NCBI GenBank assembly: GCA_038240015.1
Contig: JBBSEF010000014.1
Coordinates: forward strand, 1-51,536
Source: CAHJXF01 sp038240015
GTDB lineage: Bacteria; Pseudomonadota; Gammaproteobacteria; Burkholderiales; Burkholderiaceae_D
DNA: 51,536 bases
Direction of reading: 5' to 3'
The notes below the pieces were generated by a model. That model ran no database searches and had not been told where the DNA came from. It saw only the letters and a list, made by a program, of their open reading frames with translations. The position numbers and the translations under genes are program-made. Within the stretch, counting starts at the first letter, position 1. Each line of letters opens with the position of its first letter. Below, piece by piece: positions 34,384 to 42,410 of the stretch.

Positions 34384-34944
34384 TCAACCCGCATCGCTGC
34401 CCGACCCTTTCCACGCGGAGGTCGGGGCCTGGTTCGGCGTGAGCTTCAGACTGCGCGTTGCGCCGCGCATTGCTCCGCTGCGGGCCTTGATGGTCTTGAA
34501 CGTGCCGATCGCTTTCGCGATCAGGCGTTCGTTCGCGTCGCGTACCTCGCCTTCGCAAAACGACATCGTGAGCGATCGATGAAAGGTCTTGCCATGTGCG
34601 ATCAGTCGGCCGCCCGCATCGCCCGGCTGCAGGAAGCTGGTCTTCATCTCGACCGTCACGCCGCCGCGCGCATCGGGATCGAGCGAGCGCCCCGCGATCG
34701 CCATCGCGATGTCGAGCAGCGTCATGATGACGCCGCCATGCGCAACCTTCCAACTGTTGAGATGACGCGGCGCCAACGTGAGCGCAACGCGGCCCTCGCC
34801 TACGGGCGCGTCGAGAAATTCGACGCCGAGATCGTCGAGAAAAGGCACGTCGGCGCGGGTCAGCGGCTGGTTCAAAGCGATCGAGTATGAAGATGAGTCG
34901 GCGGATCGGACGACAATGCGGCCGATTCGACAAGAGCCGGACAA
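34384..34944 (-). CDS. PaaI-type hotdog thioesterase
   Basis: The product has the single hotdog domain of PaaI thioesterases: FLDDLGVEFLDAPVGEGRV, the HLNSWKVAHGGVIMTLLDIAM signature helix (quoted in part) and VEMKTSFLQPG. These enzymes hydrolyse acyl-CoA, often aromatic. Only the TTG at 34944 opens the whole frame; a TTG at 34875 or GTG at 34848 nearer the domain are alternatives, and none has a clear Shine-Dalgarno. It is the first gene of the seven-gene operon and sits immediately downstream of a GAACGGTCGTTC palindrome. Residues 155-187 are a basic, low-complexity tail. Confidence 0.85.
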   Translation of the reverse strand: MSGSCRIGRIVVRSADSSSYSIALNQPLTRADVPFLDDLGVEFLDAPVGEGRVALTLAPRHLNSWKVAHGGVIMTLLDIAMAIAGRSLDPDARGGVTVEMKTSFLQPGDAGGRLIAHGKTFHRSLTMSFCEGEVRDANERLIAKAIGTFKTIKARSGAMRGATRSLKLTPNQAPTSAWKGSGSDAG

Positions 34945-34948
34945 ATTA

Positions 34949-34960
34949 GAACGGTCGTTC
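34949..34960. promoter_or_regulatory. Palindromic operator candidate upstream of the thioesterase operon
   Basis: GAACGGTCGTTC has 5-bp arms GAACG/CGTTC and is embedded in TTAGAACGGTCGTTCGAA. The same core with A for G (GAACGATCGTTC) is in the fadB promoter at 46614-46625. On the minus strand both continue CGTTCTA(A/T)TT. It lies just before the first gene of the operon and resembles operators of TetR-family regulators of acyl-CoA metabolism. Confidence 0.65.
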
Positions 34961-34973
34961 GAATCGACCGAAG

Positions 34974-34979
34974 ATTCTA
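34974..34979 (-). promoter_or_regulatory. Possible -10 element for the thioesterase operon
   Basis: On the minus strand TAGAAT lies 13 bp upstream of the palindrome at 34949-34960, so a bound repressor would block initiation. No consensus -35 is visible. Confidence 0.3.
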
Positions 34980-34990
34980 CCGTAGGCTCA

Positions 34991-35782
34991 TCACGCTGCG
35001 TCGATCAACGCGCTGTCGTCTTTCACGCTGTCGTCTTTCAATTCGACGCCGCTCAATGCGAGCCGCAGCGATGCGCGTACCAGCCACGCCAGCTTGACTG
35101 CCGCGAGAGCGGGTGCAAGGCCTTCGTGCCGTACATTGGAGATGCAGTTGCGCTCCGCGTCGTGACGGCCCGGCTTGGGCGCGAACGTGAGATAGAGCCC
35201 GAGGCTGTCGGGGGAAGTGAGTCCGGGGCGCTCGCCGAGAACCACCACGACGACGCGGGCGTGCAGCAGCGATCCGATCGCGTCGCCGAGCGCGACTCTT
35301 CCCTGCTCTGCGATCACGACAGGGCCGACCGACAAGCCTTCGAGCAGGGGCAAGGCCGCCGCGAGCAATGGGACCGCATGACGCTGCACGCCCGACGCGG
35401 ACAATCCGTCGGCGACGACGAACGCCAGGTCGCACGCAGCGCATGCATGGCTTTCGAGCAAGCGGCAACCGGCCTCGTCGAGGCGCCGCCCGAGATCGGG
35501 TCGAAGCAGATAGCTTGCGCGATCGCTCGCGGCGCTCTTCACGCGCAGCGTCGCGAGACCGAGTGCCTTCAAGTCCGCGTCGAGCGCATCGACGTCGAGC
35601 GCCTGATGGACCGCGTCTCGTGCCCGCGCATGGTCGAGTTCGAATGCGAGCAATGCGGAGGTCGGGAGTGCCGAACCCGCGCGACCGAGCGCAACGCGTG
35701 CGCGCGTCTGATCGCGCCATGCGCTCCAAGGGTCCCCGCTTGTGCACTCGATTGAAGAGGCATCGGTCGATTCGTCGCTCAT
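34991..35782 (-). CDS. eutC: Ethanolamine ammonia-lyase small subunit EutC
   Basis: The 263-aa light chain partners EutB in the adenosylcobalamin-dependent conversion of ethanolamine to acetaldehyde and ammonia. Family blocks visible: RARVALGRAGSALPTSALLAFELDHA near the N-terminus (quoted in part), VVADGLSASGVQRHA, ALPLLEG, VVVLGERPGLTSPDSLGLY and the final RNCISNVRHEGL. The ATG overlaps the eutB stop by 4 bp (ATGA). The two proteins end about 40 bp before the TTG of the thioesterase gene. Confidence 0.95.
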   Translation of the reverse strand: MSDESTDASSIECTSGDPWSAWRDQTRARVALGRAGSALPTSALLAFELDHARARDAVHQALDVDALDADLKALGLATLRVKSAASDRASYLLRPDLGRRLDEAGCRLLESHACAACDLAFVVADGLSASGVQRHAVPLLAAALPLLEGLSVGPVVIAEQGRVALGDAIGSLLHARVVVVVLGERPGLTSPDSLGLYLTFAPKPGRHDAERNCISNVRHEGLAPALAAVKLAWLVRASLRLALSGVELKDDSVKDDSALIDAA

Positions 35783-37182
35783 CGCGACCACCGCGTTGAA
35801 AAATCTTCGACCAGGAGATTACGCATCGACCCCTCGATCAGGCGACCCGAGCGGTCCGCGATGCCCATGCGTTCCAGCCATCGCTCGAACTCCGGCGCGC
35901 GTTTGAGTCCGAGCAGAGAGCGCAGATAGAGCGCGTCGTGAAACGACGTGCTCTGATACCCGAGCATCACGTCGTCGGCGCCCGGCACGCCCATCAGATA
36001 AGTCACACCGGCAGCGCCGAGCAGGGTCATCAACGTATCCATGTCGTCCGAGTCGGCCTCGGCGTGATTGGTGTAGCAGACATCGCATCCGAGCGGCAGA
36101 CCCATCAGCTTTCCGCAGAAATGATCCTCGAGTCCCGCGCGAATGATCTGCTTGCCGTCGAACAGATATTCCGGGCCGATGAAGCCGACCACCGAGTTCG
36201 ACAAAAGCGGCGCGTAAGCGCGCGCGACCGCATAGGCGCGCGCCTCGCAGGTCTGCTGATCGACGCCGTGATGCGCATCGGCCGACAGCGCGCTGCCCTG
36301 CCCGGTTTCGAAATACATGACATTCGCGGTTGTTGGATCCCCGACCGTCGCGCGTCGCAACGACAATGCGGCATCGCGCGCCTCACCGAGCTGGGCCAGC
36401 GTGATGCCGAAGCTTTCGTTTGCCTTTTGCGTGCCGGCAACCGATTGAAAGACCAGGTCGATCGGCGCGCCCCTCTCGATCGCCTTGATCTGCGTGGTCA
36501 CGTGCGTGAGTACGCAGGTCTGCGTCGGAATGTCGAAACGATCGCGGACCTCGTCCAACGCATGCCACAACCGGATCAGCGCCTGCACGTCGTCGCTCGC
36601 CGGATTGACGCCGATCACCGCATCGCCCGCGCCGTACATCAAGCCGTCGAGCATCGAGATCGCGATGCCCTTCAGGTCGTCGGTCGGGTGATTGGGCTGC
36701 AAGCGTATCGAAAGGCGACCCGGGAGCCCGATCGTGTTTCGAAAACGCGTGACGATGCTGCACTTGCAAGCGACCGCGATCAGATCCTGATTGCGCATCA
36801 GCTTCGAAACGGCGGCGGCCATCTCGGGCGTGATTCCTTTCGCAATGCGTGTCAGCGTGTCGACGTCGGTCGTGTCGAGCAGCAACCAGTTGCGAAAATC
36901 ACCGACCGTCAGATGTGCGATCGGTGCGAAGGCCGCGGCGTCGTGCGTGTCGACGATCAGGCGCGTGACGTCGTCGTCTTCATATGGGATGAGCGCTTCG
37001 TCGAGGAAAGTCGCGAGCGGCAACGGCGCGAGACACATGCGCGCCGCGACGCGCTCTTCGGCCGACGTCGCCGCGATGCCCGCGAGTACATCCCCCGAGC
37101 GCAGCGGCGATGCTTTCGCAAGGACCTCTTTCAGATCATCGAAGCGCCAGGTCTTCGCGCCAACCGTGTGAGCGAAATGCAT
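35779..37182 (-). CDS. eutB: Ethanolamine ammonia-lyase large subunit EutB
   Basis: The 467-aa catalytic TIM-barrel subunit is near the E. coli length (453). It contains RFRNTIGLPGRLSIRLQPNHP, LMYGAGDAVIGVNPASD, YFETGQGSALSADAHH and LGCDVCYTNHAEADSDDMD, the substrate and cobalamin binding blocks (all quoted in part). No other eut genes (EutA reactivase, permease, acetaldehyde dehydrogenase, shell proteins) are adjacent. It diverges from hicB across 108 bp, in which no cobalamin riboswitch is visible. Confidence 0.96.
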   Translation of the reverse strand: MHFAHTVGAKTWRFDDLKEVLAKASPLRSGDVLAGIAATSAEERVAARMCLAPLPLATFLDEALIPYEDDDVTRLIVDTHDAAAFAPIAHLTVGDFRNWLLLDTTDVDTLTRIAKGITPEMAAAVSKLMRNQDLIAVACKCSIVTRFRNTIGLPGRLSIRLQPNHPTDDLKGIAISMLDGLMYGAGDAVIGVNPASDDVQALIRLWHALDEVRDRFDIPTQTCVLTHVTTQIKAIERGAPIDLVFQSVAGTQKANESFGITLAQLGEARDAALSLRRATVGDPTTANVMYFETGQGSALSADAHHGVDQQTCEARAYAVARAYAPLLSNSVVGFIGPEYLFDGKQIIRAGLEDHFCGKLMGLPLGCDVCYTNHAEADSDDMDTLMTLLGAAGVTYLMGVPGADDVMLGYQSTSFHDALYLRSLLGLKRAPEFERWLERMGIADRSGRLIEGSMRNLLVEDFSTRWSR

Positions 37183-37290
37183 GAGAGGGAAGTTTGCGCA
37201 TTCGTCTTCGGACTCGAACCCACGAGCGCTAGCTCCAGTGCGGATTGACGGTAGAGTAACGCTTGTTCAATCGCAGGGAATGGTCAAGCC

Positions 37291-37503
37291 ATGGATCAGA
37301 CTTTTACGGCAGTCGTGAAGCAGGACGGCGAATGGTGGATCGGCTGGATCGAAGAAATTCCCGGCGTCAATTGCCAGGAATCCTCGCGCGCCGAACTCAT
37401 CGAGTCCATGCGGGCAACTTTGATTGAAGCGCTCGAGTTGAATCGGGCCGAGGCTCGCAGTGCGGCGGGAACAAGCTACGAAGAACTGCCTATCGCTGTA
37501 TGA
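37291..37503 (+). CDS. hicB: HicB-family antitoxin, orphan
   Basis: The 70-aa protein has the HicB partial RNase H-like fold: FTAVVKQDGEWWIGWIEEIPG, a pattern of a strand, turn, strand with a Trp-rich face, then a helix with SRAELIESMRATLIEALEL. There is no added DNA-binding domain. HicB proteins of this type neutralise HicA, an mRNA interferase, usually coded immediately downstream. Here the next frame, ATG overlapping the stop, reads MKRR and is then lost. An AGGGA lies about 12 bases before the ATG, and TTGACG at 37245 may be a -35. Confidence 0.85.
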   Translation: MDQTFTAVVKQDGEWWIGWIEEIPGVNCQESSRAELIESMRATLIEALELNRAEARSAAGTSYEELPIAV

Positions 37504-37511
37504 AGCGGCGC
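37500..37511 (+). pseudogene. Possible remnant of hicA start
   Basis: The ATG overlaps the hicB stop (ATGA) and the next codons read Lys-Arg-Arg, matching the usual start MKRR of HicA proteins in hicB-hicA operons of this kind. The frame then enters the 3' end of the convergent SDR gene and no HicA sequence follows. A deletion joining hicA to the SDR 3' end explains this, but four codons could match by chance. Confidence 0.35.
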
Positions 37512-37513
37512 AA

Positions 37514-38293
37514 TCAAACCGCCAACACTCCCCCATCGACCGCAAGGATCTGTCCGGTGATGTGCTTGCCCGCATCCGACGCGAACAACAACGCCGCACC
37601 TTTCAGGTCTTCGTCGTCGCCGATGCGACCGAGCGGTGCGCGCTCGGCGAGTCGCTCTTCACCGAGCGTCGCCAAAATGCCCTTGGTCATCTTCGACGGG
37701 AAGAACCCCGGCGCGATCGCGTTGACGTTGATGTTGTAGCGACCCCATTCGCCGGCGAGCGTGCGGGTGAAGTTCACGACCGCGCCCTTGCTGGTGTTGT
37801 ACGCAAGCGTCTGCATCGTGCCCGGCGCATTGCCCTTGAAGCCCGCGATCGATGCGATGCTGATGATGCGCCCCGACTTCCTCGGAATCATGCTCGCCTT
37901 GCCAACTGCCTGGCTGACGAGAAAGATGCCGCGCACGTTCAAGTTCATCACTTTTTCCCACGCCTCCAGCGGATGATCTTCGGCCGGCGCGCCCCAGCTC
38001 GCGCCCGCGTTGTTGACGAGGATGTCGATGTGGCCGAGGTGCTTGATCGCCGCATCGACCAGCGGCTTCGCGCCGTCGGTGGTGCCCAGGTCAGCGACCA
38101 CGGCGCTCGCTTCGATGCCGAGTTTTTTCAGGTGCTCGACCGCTTCGTCGAGTTCGTCCTGCTTGCGCGCCGAGAGCACCAGCGTCGCGCCCTGCTCGCC
38201 CAATGCTTCTGCGATCTGCAAGCCGAGTCCGCGCGAACCGCCGGTAATGAGCGCGGTGCGGCCAGTGAGGTCGAAGAGTTTCTTGATGCTCAT
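37514..38293 (-). CDS. Short-chain dehydrogenase/reductase
   Basis: The 259-aa classical SDR has GGSRGLG (18-24), NNAG (94-97), Ser148 and YxxxK (Tyr165, Lys169), with a C-terminal GQILAVDGG. The pattern is close to gluconate 5-dehydrogenase/3-oxoacyl reductase type proteins. AGGGAG lies upstream of the ATG as Shine-Dalgarno. It is convergent with hicB (stops 10 bp apart) and lies downstream of the toxin-antitoxin pair on the same strand. Confidence 0.93.
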   Translation of the reverse strand: MSIKKLFDLTGRTALITGGSRGLGLQIAEALGEQGATLVLSARKQDELDEAVEHLKKLGIEASAVVADLGTTDGAKPLVDAAIKHLGHIDILVNNAGASWGAPAEDHPLEAWEKVMNLNVRGIFLVSQAVGKASMIPRKSGRIISIASIAGFKGNAPGTMQTLAYNTSKGAVVNFTRTLAGEWGRYNINVNAIAPGFFPSKMTKGILATLGEERLAERAPLGRIGDDEDLKGAALLFASDAGKHITGQILAVDGGVLAV

Positions 38294-38318
38294 GAAGGCT
38301 CCCTATATCGTTAACGAC

Positions 38319-38612
38319 TCACGTTCGTCTTTGTCCGAACACGGGGTCTCGTCGTTGATGTCGAACGACAAGAATTCGCACACCACTTTCGACCGCCCTG
38401 TAGATCACTGAGTATGGAAATGATCGGAATGGATAGCTTCTCCGGTCGTCGTTCGTCGGCGTCCCCAGCCCTGGGTTGCTGTCGATCAGTTCAACCGTGC
38501 GTTCGAATTCGGTCAGAAAGCGCAGAGCAACTCGCTCGCTTCCTTCCGCCTTATAGAACCGAAAGGCACTTTCAATATCTCGCTGTGCTTCGCGATGAAG
38601 AGTGTACGTCAC
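38319..38612 (-). CDS. parE: RelE/ParE family toxin
   Basis: The 97-aa protein from GTG has the RelE/ParE fold: TYTLHREAQRDIESAFRFYK helix at the start, RFLTEFERTVELIDSNPGLG, then RSYPFRSFPYSVIYRAVESGVRILVVRHQRRDP (quoted in part), with the final strand and basic end typical of ParE toxins. The GTG overlaps the antitoxin stop by 4 bp (GTGA). Longer in-frame N-termini run into the antitoxin and are not family-like. ParE toxins inhibit gyrase; whether this one does is unknown. Confidence 0.85.
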   Translation of the reverse strand: MTYTLHREAQRDIESAFRFYKAEGSERVALRFLTEFERTVELIDSNPGLGTPTNDDRRSYPFRSFPYSVIYRAVESGVRILVVRHQRRDPVFGQRRT

Positions 38613-38833
38613 CGAATCTCGGCTCTGAGACGGGCCACAACCTCGGCGCCATCGACCGGGACTGATGTCCCATTCTCGATCTCCGCGTCTCGACGCGCGG
38701 CCTCTTTGTCCCACGCGTCGGCGATGGACGTGTCGTTGTCGAGGCTGGCGATCAGCCTGTCGAGCAGACGAGAGCGCTCCGCAGGGGGGAGGCGAAGGAC
38801 CTCCGCTTCAAGCGCTTCGACGGTCGTTGACAT
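38609..38833 (-). CDS. Addiction module antitoxin (TIGR02574-type)
   Basis: The 74-aa acidic protein begins MSTTVEALEAEVLRLPPAERSRLL (quoted in part) and contains LIASLDNDTSIADAWDKEAARRDAEIE, the pattern of the small antitoxin of ParE-type modules. It is followed by the toxin with a 4-bp overlap. The pair lies between an SDR gene and an HNH gene, all on the minus strand. Confidence 0.87.
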   Translation of the reverse strand: MSTTVEALEAEVLRLPPAERSRLLDRLIASLDNDTSIADAWDKEAARRDAEIENGTSVPVDGAEVVARLRAEIR

Positions 38834-38931
38834 AAGGTTCTTCAGGAGACGGCAATGCAGAGCGCGTAGCTTGCCACACGCGAAGTTCTGGTGCCCGGCT
38901 ATGCGAGCGGCACGGATTTCGGGACGCGGCG

Positions 38932-39642
38932 TCAGTTACCCACGCTGGGGTTAGGCGTGACTTGAATATCATTGCCTTTGCCGAGATTGCACCGTTCGCA
39001 AAGGGTCTGGAGATTTTCCAGCATTGTTGACCCACCGCCACTCCAAGGAATGATATGGTCTATGTGAAGTGAAACGCCATGTTCGGTGGCAGGACTCCGG
39101 CCACACGCTTGACACTTATATGAGTCTCTGCTCAACACACGAAAGCGTAGGCGGAGATCGGGGAACCTCGGTGTCTTTATAGGGTTTGCCAAATTCGCCA
39201 AGGTTGCCATTTCGTCGCCGCCGGTGTTGGCATAAGCGATGAATGCTTCCAAGGCAGAGCGCCATCCACGAAAACGGTTCTCATAGGTACCACCTGAAAA
39301 CGCGGAGAGAGGTTTGCGCAACTCCTCGCGCCGAGGTTGACGCCCGAGAGTGCGCCAAACCTCCTCTAGGTTCTCAAATAACTCAAGTTCCGTGATGTTC
39401 TGTCGTTGCGTGATTACAAGTCCCGCAGCCTGAAGGGCGCGATTCCAGGAGCCGAACCTTGTTTCGAATACCCGCGAGGCGCAACGACCATGCTTCGGAT
39501 ATTCCTCGTAGAGCACGGTACTCTTCCCGAGCGATTGCGCGACCCGCCGCAGATCGCAGAGAAGTTCCTCGTCGGTGATGAACTTGTTGTACGGCTTCAG
39601 TTCGTAGGCCAAGGTACGCCCTTCAGAAAAAATCAGAACCAC
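38932..39642 (-). CDS. HNH endonuclease with homing-endonuclease-associated repeats
   Basis: The 236-aa protein has two copies of the HNH-associated helical repeat (about 22-76 and 82-138; each with a helix, then FxTRFGSWNRAL or YENRFRGWRSAL). A zinc-stabilised HNH domain follows with Cys177, Cys180, the HIDH core (193-196), Cys215 and Cys218, ending GKGND. Such proteins are free-standing or intron-like nucleases, or mobile nuclease remnants. Lower GC than the flanks is visible. The start is given as GTG at 39642, overlapping the acyl-CoA dehydrogenase stop by 10 bp; an internal start is possible. Confidence 0.85.
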   Translation of the reverse strand: MVLIFSEGRTLAYELKPYNKFITDEELLCDLRRVAQSLGKSTVLYEEYPKHGRCASRVFETRFGSWNRALQAAGLVITQRQNITELELFENLEEVWRTLGRQPRREELRKPLSAFSGGTYENRFRGWRSALEAFIAYANTGGDEMATLANLANPIKTPRFPDLRLRFRVLSRDSYKCQACGRSPATEHGVSLHIDHIIPWSGGGSTMLENLQTLCERCNLGKGNDIQVTPNPSVGN

Positions 39643-41471
39643 GCATCCTGCATCGTCAGCGTGGTGTCGTCGAGCGATGCGAGAAGGTCCAGCATCGGCC
39701 CTACCTTCGGCAATTCATACGCGAAGAAATAGCGGCACGCGGCGAACTTGCCGCGATAGAAATCATCATCCGCGTCGCCTTTCATGTTGCGCCCAGCGGC
39801 GAGTCCTTGTTCGAGCCACATCCATGCGATCACGATGTGCCCGAAGGCTTCGAGATAGACGGTCGCGTTGGCGAGCGTGCGGTTGGCGTCGCCGGCGGCA
39901 TGCAGCGCGAGCGTGACTTCTTCAAGCCGCGTCCATCGTGCTTCGAGTTGGACCGCGAGCCGCTGCGCACCCGCATCGGGAATCGCCCTGCTCTTCGCGA
40001 TCGTCTCGCGCACTCGCGTTGCGAGCAACTGCAAGGCCGCGCCGCTTTGCATGACGACCTTGCGACCGAGCAGATCGAGCGCCTGGATGCCGTGCGTGCC
40101 TTCGTGGATCGGGTTCAAGCGGTTGTCGCGATAGAACTGTTCGACGTTGTAGTCGCGCGTATAGCCGTAGCCGCCATGCACCTGGATCGCGAGGTTGTTT
40201 GCTTCGAGGCACCACTGCGACGGCCAGCTCTTGGCGATCGGCGTGAGGATGTCGAGCAGCAGCCTCGCTTCGCGCCGTTCGTTTTCGTTCTCGGCGGTGT
40301 GCTGATCATCGACCAGCTTCGCGCAATAGAGGTTCAGCGCGAGCGCGCCCTCGACGTACGACTTCTGCGCAAGCAGCATGCGCTTGACGTCGGCGTGCTG
40401 AACGATAGGAACTTGCGCTTGTGAAGAGTCTTTACCCCGGTCTTTACCCGCAGGCGGCCTGCCCTGCGGCCGATTGCGCGCGTAGTCGAGCGCGTGCAGG
40501 TAGCCGGTGTAGCCGAGTGCGGTCGCGCCCAGGCCGACGCCGATGCGCGCCTCGTTCATCATGTGGAACATCTGCGCGAGACCCTTGCCGGGTTCGCCGA
40601 CCAACGAGCCGATCGCCCCCGCTTCGTCTTTCGGCTTGAACCTGCCTTCGCCGAAGTTGAGCAGGCAATTGGTGGTGCCGCGATAGCCCATCTTGTGATT
40701 GAGACCTGCGAGCACCACGTCGTTGCGCTCGCCGATGCTGCCATCGTCTTCGACCAGAAACTTCGGCACGACGAAAAGCGAGATGCCCTTCACGCCGAGC
40801 GGCAACGAACCGTCGGCCTCGGGAATTTTTCCGAGCACGAGGTGCACGATGTTCTCGGACAACTCGTGTTCGCCCGCCGAGATCCACATCTTGTTGCCGA
40901 ACAGCCGATAGCTGCCGTCGTCCTGCTTCATCGCACGCGTCTGCACGTCCGACAGTGACGAGCCCGCCTGCGTTTCTGACAGGCACATGGTTCCGAAGAA
41001 GCGACCCGTCAGCATCGGCTTCACGAAGCGCTCGATCTGATCTTTCGATCCATGTGCGAGCAACAGATTCGAATTGCCGATCGTGAGGAAGGGATATGAC
41101 GACGTGCCGACGTTGGCCGCCTTGAACCACGCGAAGCCGGCAATCGCGACCACGGCCGGCAACTGCATGCCGCCGAGTTCGTAGTCGCGGCCAGCGGCCA
41201 TCAGGCCCGCATCGCAGAACGCCGTCAGCGCCTGCTTTACTTCCGGGATCATCGTCACACGCTCGCCATCGAAATGCGGCTCGTGCTGATCGTTCTTCTT
41301 GTTGTGCGGTAGGAACAGATCGGTGGCGATCTTCTCGCAGGTCATGAGCGCCGCATCGAAGGTCTCGCGTGTATGGTCGGCGAAGCGAGTGCGCCGCGTC
41401 AGCGCTTCGACATCGAGCCATTCGTAAAGCAGAAACGCGATATCGCGACGGGAAAGGATTTTCGATGTCAT
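39633..41471 (-). CDS. Acyl-CoA dehydrogenase (large, DmdC/FadE5-like)
   Basis: The 612-aa protein is of the approximately 600-aa acyl-CoA dehydrogenase class that includes 3-methylmercaptopropionyl-CoA dehydrogenase. FAD-binding segments MCLSETQAGSSLSDVQT and KMWISAGEHEL are present, then the middle domain with GYRGTTNCLLNFGEG, and the catalytic Glu motif HEGTHGIQALDLLGR. A C-terminal extra helical domain follows to 612. It oxidises acyl-CoA to enoyl-CoA in beta-oxidation. It lies downstream of the Sel1 genes and the thiolase on the same strand. Confidence 0.93.
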   Translation of the reverse strand: MTSKILSRRDIAFLLYEWLDVEALTRRTRFADHTRETFDAALMTCEKIATDLFLPHNKKNDQHEPHFDGERVTMIPEVKQALTAFCDAGLMAAGRDYELGGMQLPAVVAIAGFAWFKAANVGTSSYPFLTIGNSNLLLAHGSKDQIERFVKPMLTGRFFGTMCLSETQAGSSLSDVQTRAMKQDDGSYRLFGNKMWISAGEHELSENIVHLVLGKIPEADGSLPLGVKGISLFVVPKFLVEDDGSIGERNDVVLAGLNHKMGYRGTTNCLLNFGEGRFKPKDEAGAIGSLVGEPGKGLAQMFHMMNEARIGVGLGATALGYTGYLHALDYARNRPQGRPPAGKDRGKDSSQAQVPIVQHADVKRMLLAQKSYVEGALALNLYCAKLVDDQHTAENENERREARLLLDILTPIAKSWPSQWCLEANNLAIQVHGGYGYTRDYNVEQFYRDNRLNPIHEGTHGIQALDLLGRKVVMQSGAALQLLATRVRETIAKSRAIPDAGAQRLAVQLEARWTRLEEVTLALHAAGDANRTLANATVYLEAFGHIVIAWMWLEQGLAAGRNMKGDADDDFYRGKFAACRYFFAYELPKVGPMLDLLASLDDTTLTMQDAWF

Positions 41472-41507
41472 GCGCGCTGATCGCTGACGCCGGTCGAGGG
41501 CCGGTGC

Positions 41508-42341
41508 TCAGCGACGAAGTTGGTAATCGTAGGATCCGCTCGCCCCACCGGGAACGCGTTCGAATTTCGCTTCGTGCTCGGTGGAATAGTCGGCGGTATC
41601 GGGGATGCTTGGCTTCGGCAGCGTCTTGACGGCATCGTCATAACCCGCGAGCAGCGAACGCTCGAACAGTCGCTTGTTCGGACCGACGTGCGTCATCGAC
41701 TGACCGGTGTTGTCGCTGCTGCTGATGACGTTGGCTGCACCGGTGCGCGGGTCGAAGCGCACGCGCACCTTGCCCGTGACTTTCGCGGCTGTGGCCTCGC
41801 GTGGATAGGCCATGCGCTGCTCGGCCAGATCGTGCACGGCTTGCACATACGTCTTCGCCATCGCGTCGGCAGTGGCATACGACTCGGCGTTCAGCGTCTC
41901 CGCGCCCTTCTTCTCACCGCGCATCACCGCGTACCAGCGACCGGCTTCCTTGTAGCTTTGCGGCACGCCCGCGCCGCGCGCGTGCAAGAGCGCGAGCGAC
42001 CGCGCCGACGCTGCATCGCCGAGCAGCGCCGCGCGTTCGTACACCGACGCGGACCTGGCAGGGTCGGTCTTCAAGCAGATGCCGTGCTCGAACAATTGGC
42101 CCGCGATGAAAAAGGACTTCGGCTCGTTGTTCGCCATGCCCTTGTTCAACGCATCGGTCGCGGCCTCGCAGTTCTGCTGTTCGAGCGCGATGACAGCGGC
42201 GTCGGCTTGCGCGGTCGATTGCGCGTACGTGGCCGCGCCCTGCAGCAACCATGCGAAGCAAGCGAATTGCGCCGCGCACTTTATGCTTGCGCGAATGGTG
42301 AGTGACGATGTCTGATCGGTCATGCGAGGCATCGCTGCCAT
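41508..42341 (-). CDS. Exported Sel1-repeat protein
   Basis: The 277-aa product has an N-terminal hydrophobic signal (about 15-40, ending TYAQS) and Sel1-like helical repeats at about 60-140 (ARSASVYERAALLGDAASARSLALLHARG, quoted in part, and QSYKEAGRWYAV). A C-terminal part contains KVRVRFDPRTGAANVISSS, a TonB-C-like beta segment. It should be periplasmic and protein-binding. The ATG at 42341 lies 11 bases after a GAGGAG; a start at 42323 is possible. It lies between the second Sel1 gene and the acyl-CoA dehydrogenase gene. Confidence 0.75.
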   Translation of the reverse strand: MAAMPRMTDQTSSLTIRASIKCAAQFACFAWLLQGAATYAQSTAQADAAVIALEQQNCEAATDALNKGMANNEPKSFFIAGQLFEHGICLKTDPARSASVYERAALLGDAASARSLALLHARGAGVPQSYKEAGRWYAVMRGEKKGAETLNAESYATADAMAKTYVQAVHDLAEQRMAYPREATAAKVTGKVRVRFDPRTGAANVISSSDNTGQSMTHVGPNKRLFERSLLAGYDDAVKTLPKPSIPDTADYSTEHEAKFERVPGGASGSYDYQLRR

Positions 42342-42410
42342 GATTGTTCGAACTCCTCTTTGATGCTTTGCCCAATGGGCACGGTATGAATTCGCCATAT
42401 GGAAAGGGAC

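Noticed and set aside
37208..37226. GGACTCGAACCCACGAGC resembles a tRNA T-loop in reverse
   Set aside because: The T-stem does not pair and no acceptor, D or anticodon arm can be built around it.
37183..37290. Possible cobalamin riboswitch upstream of eutB
   Set aside because: The gap is too short and no B12-box-like sequence is visible.
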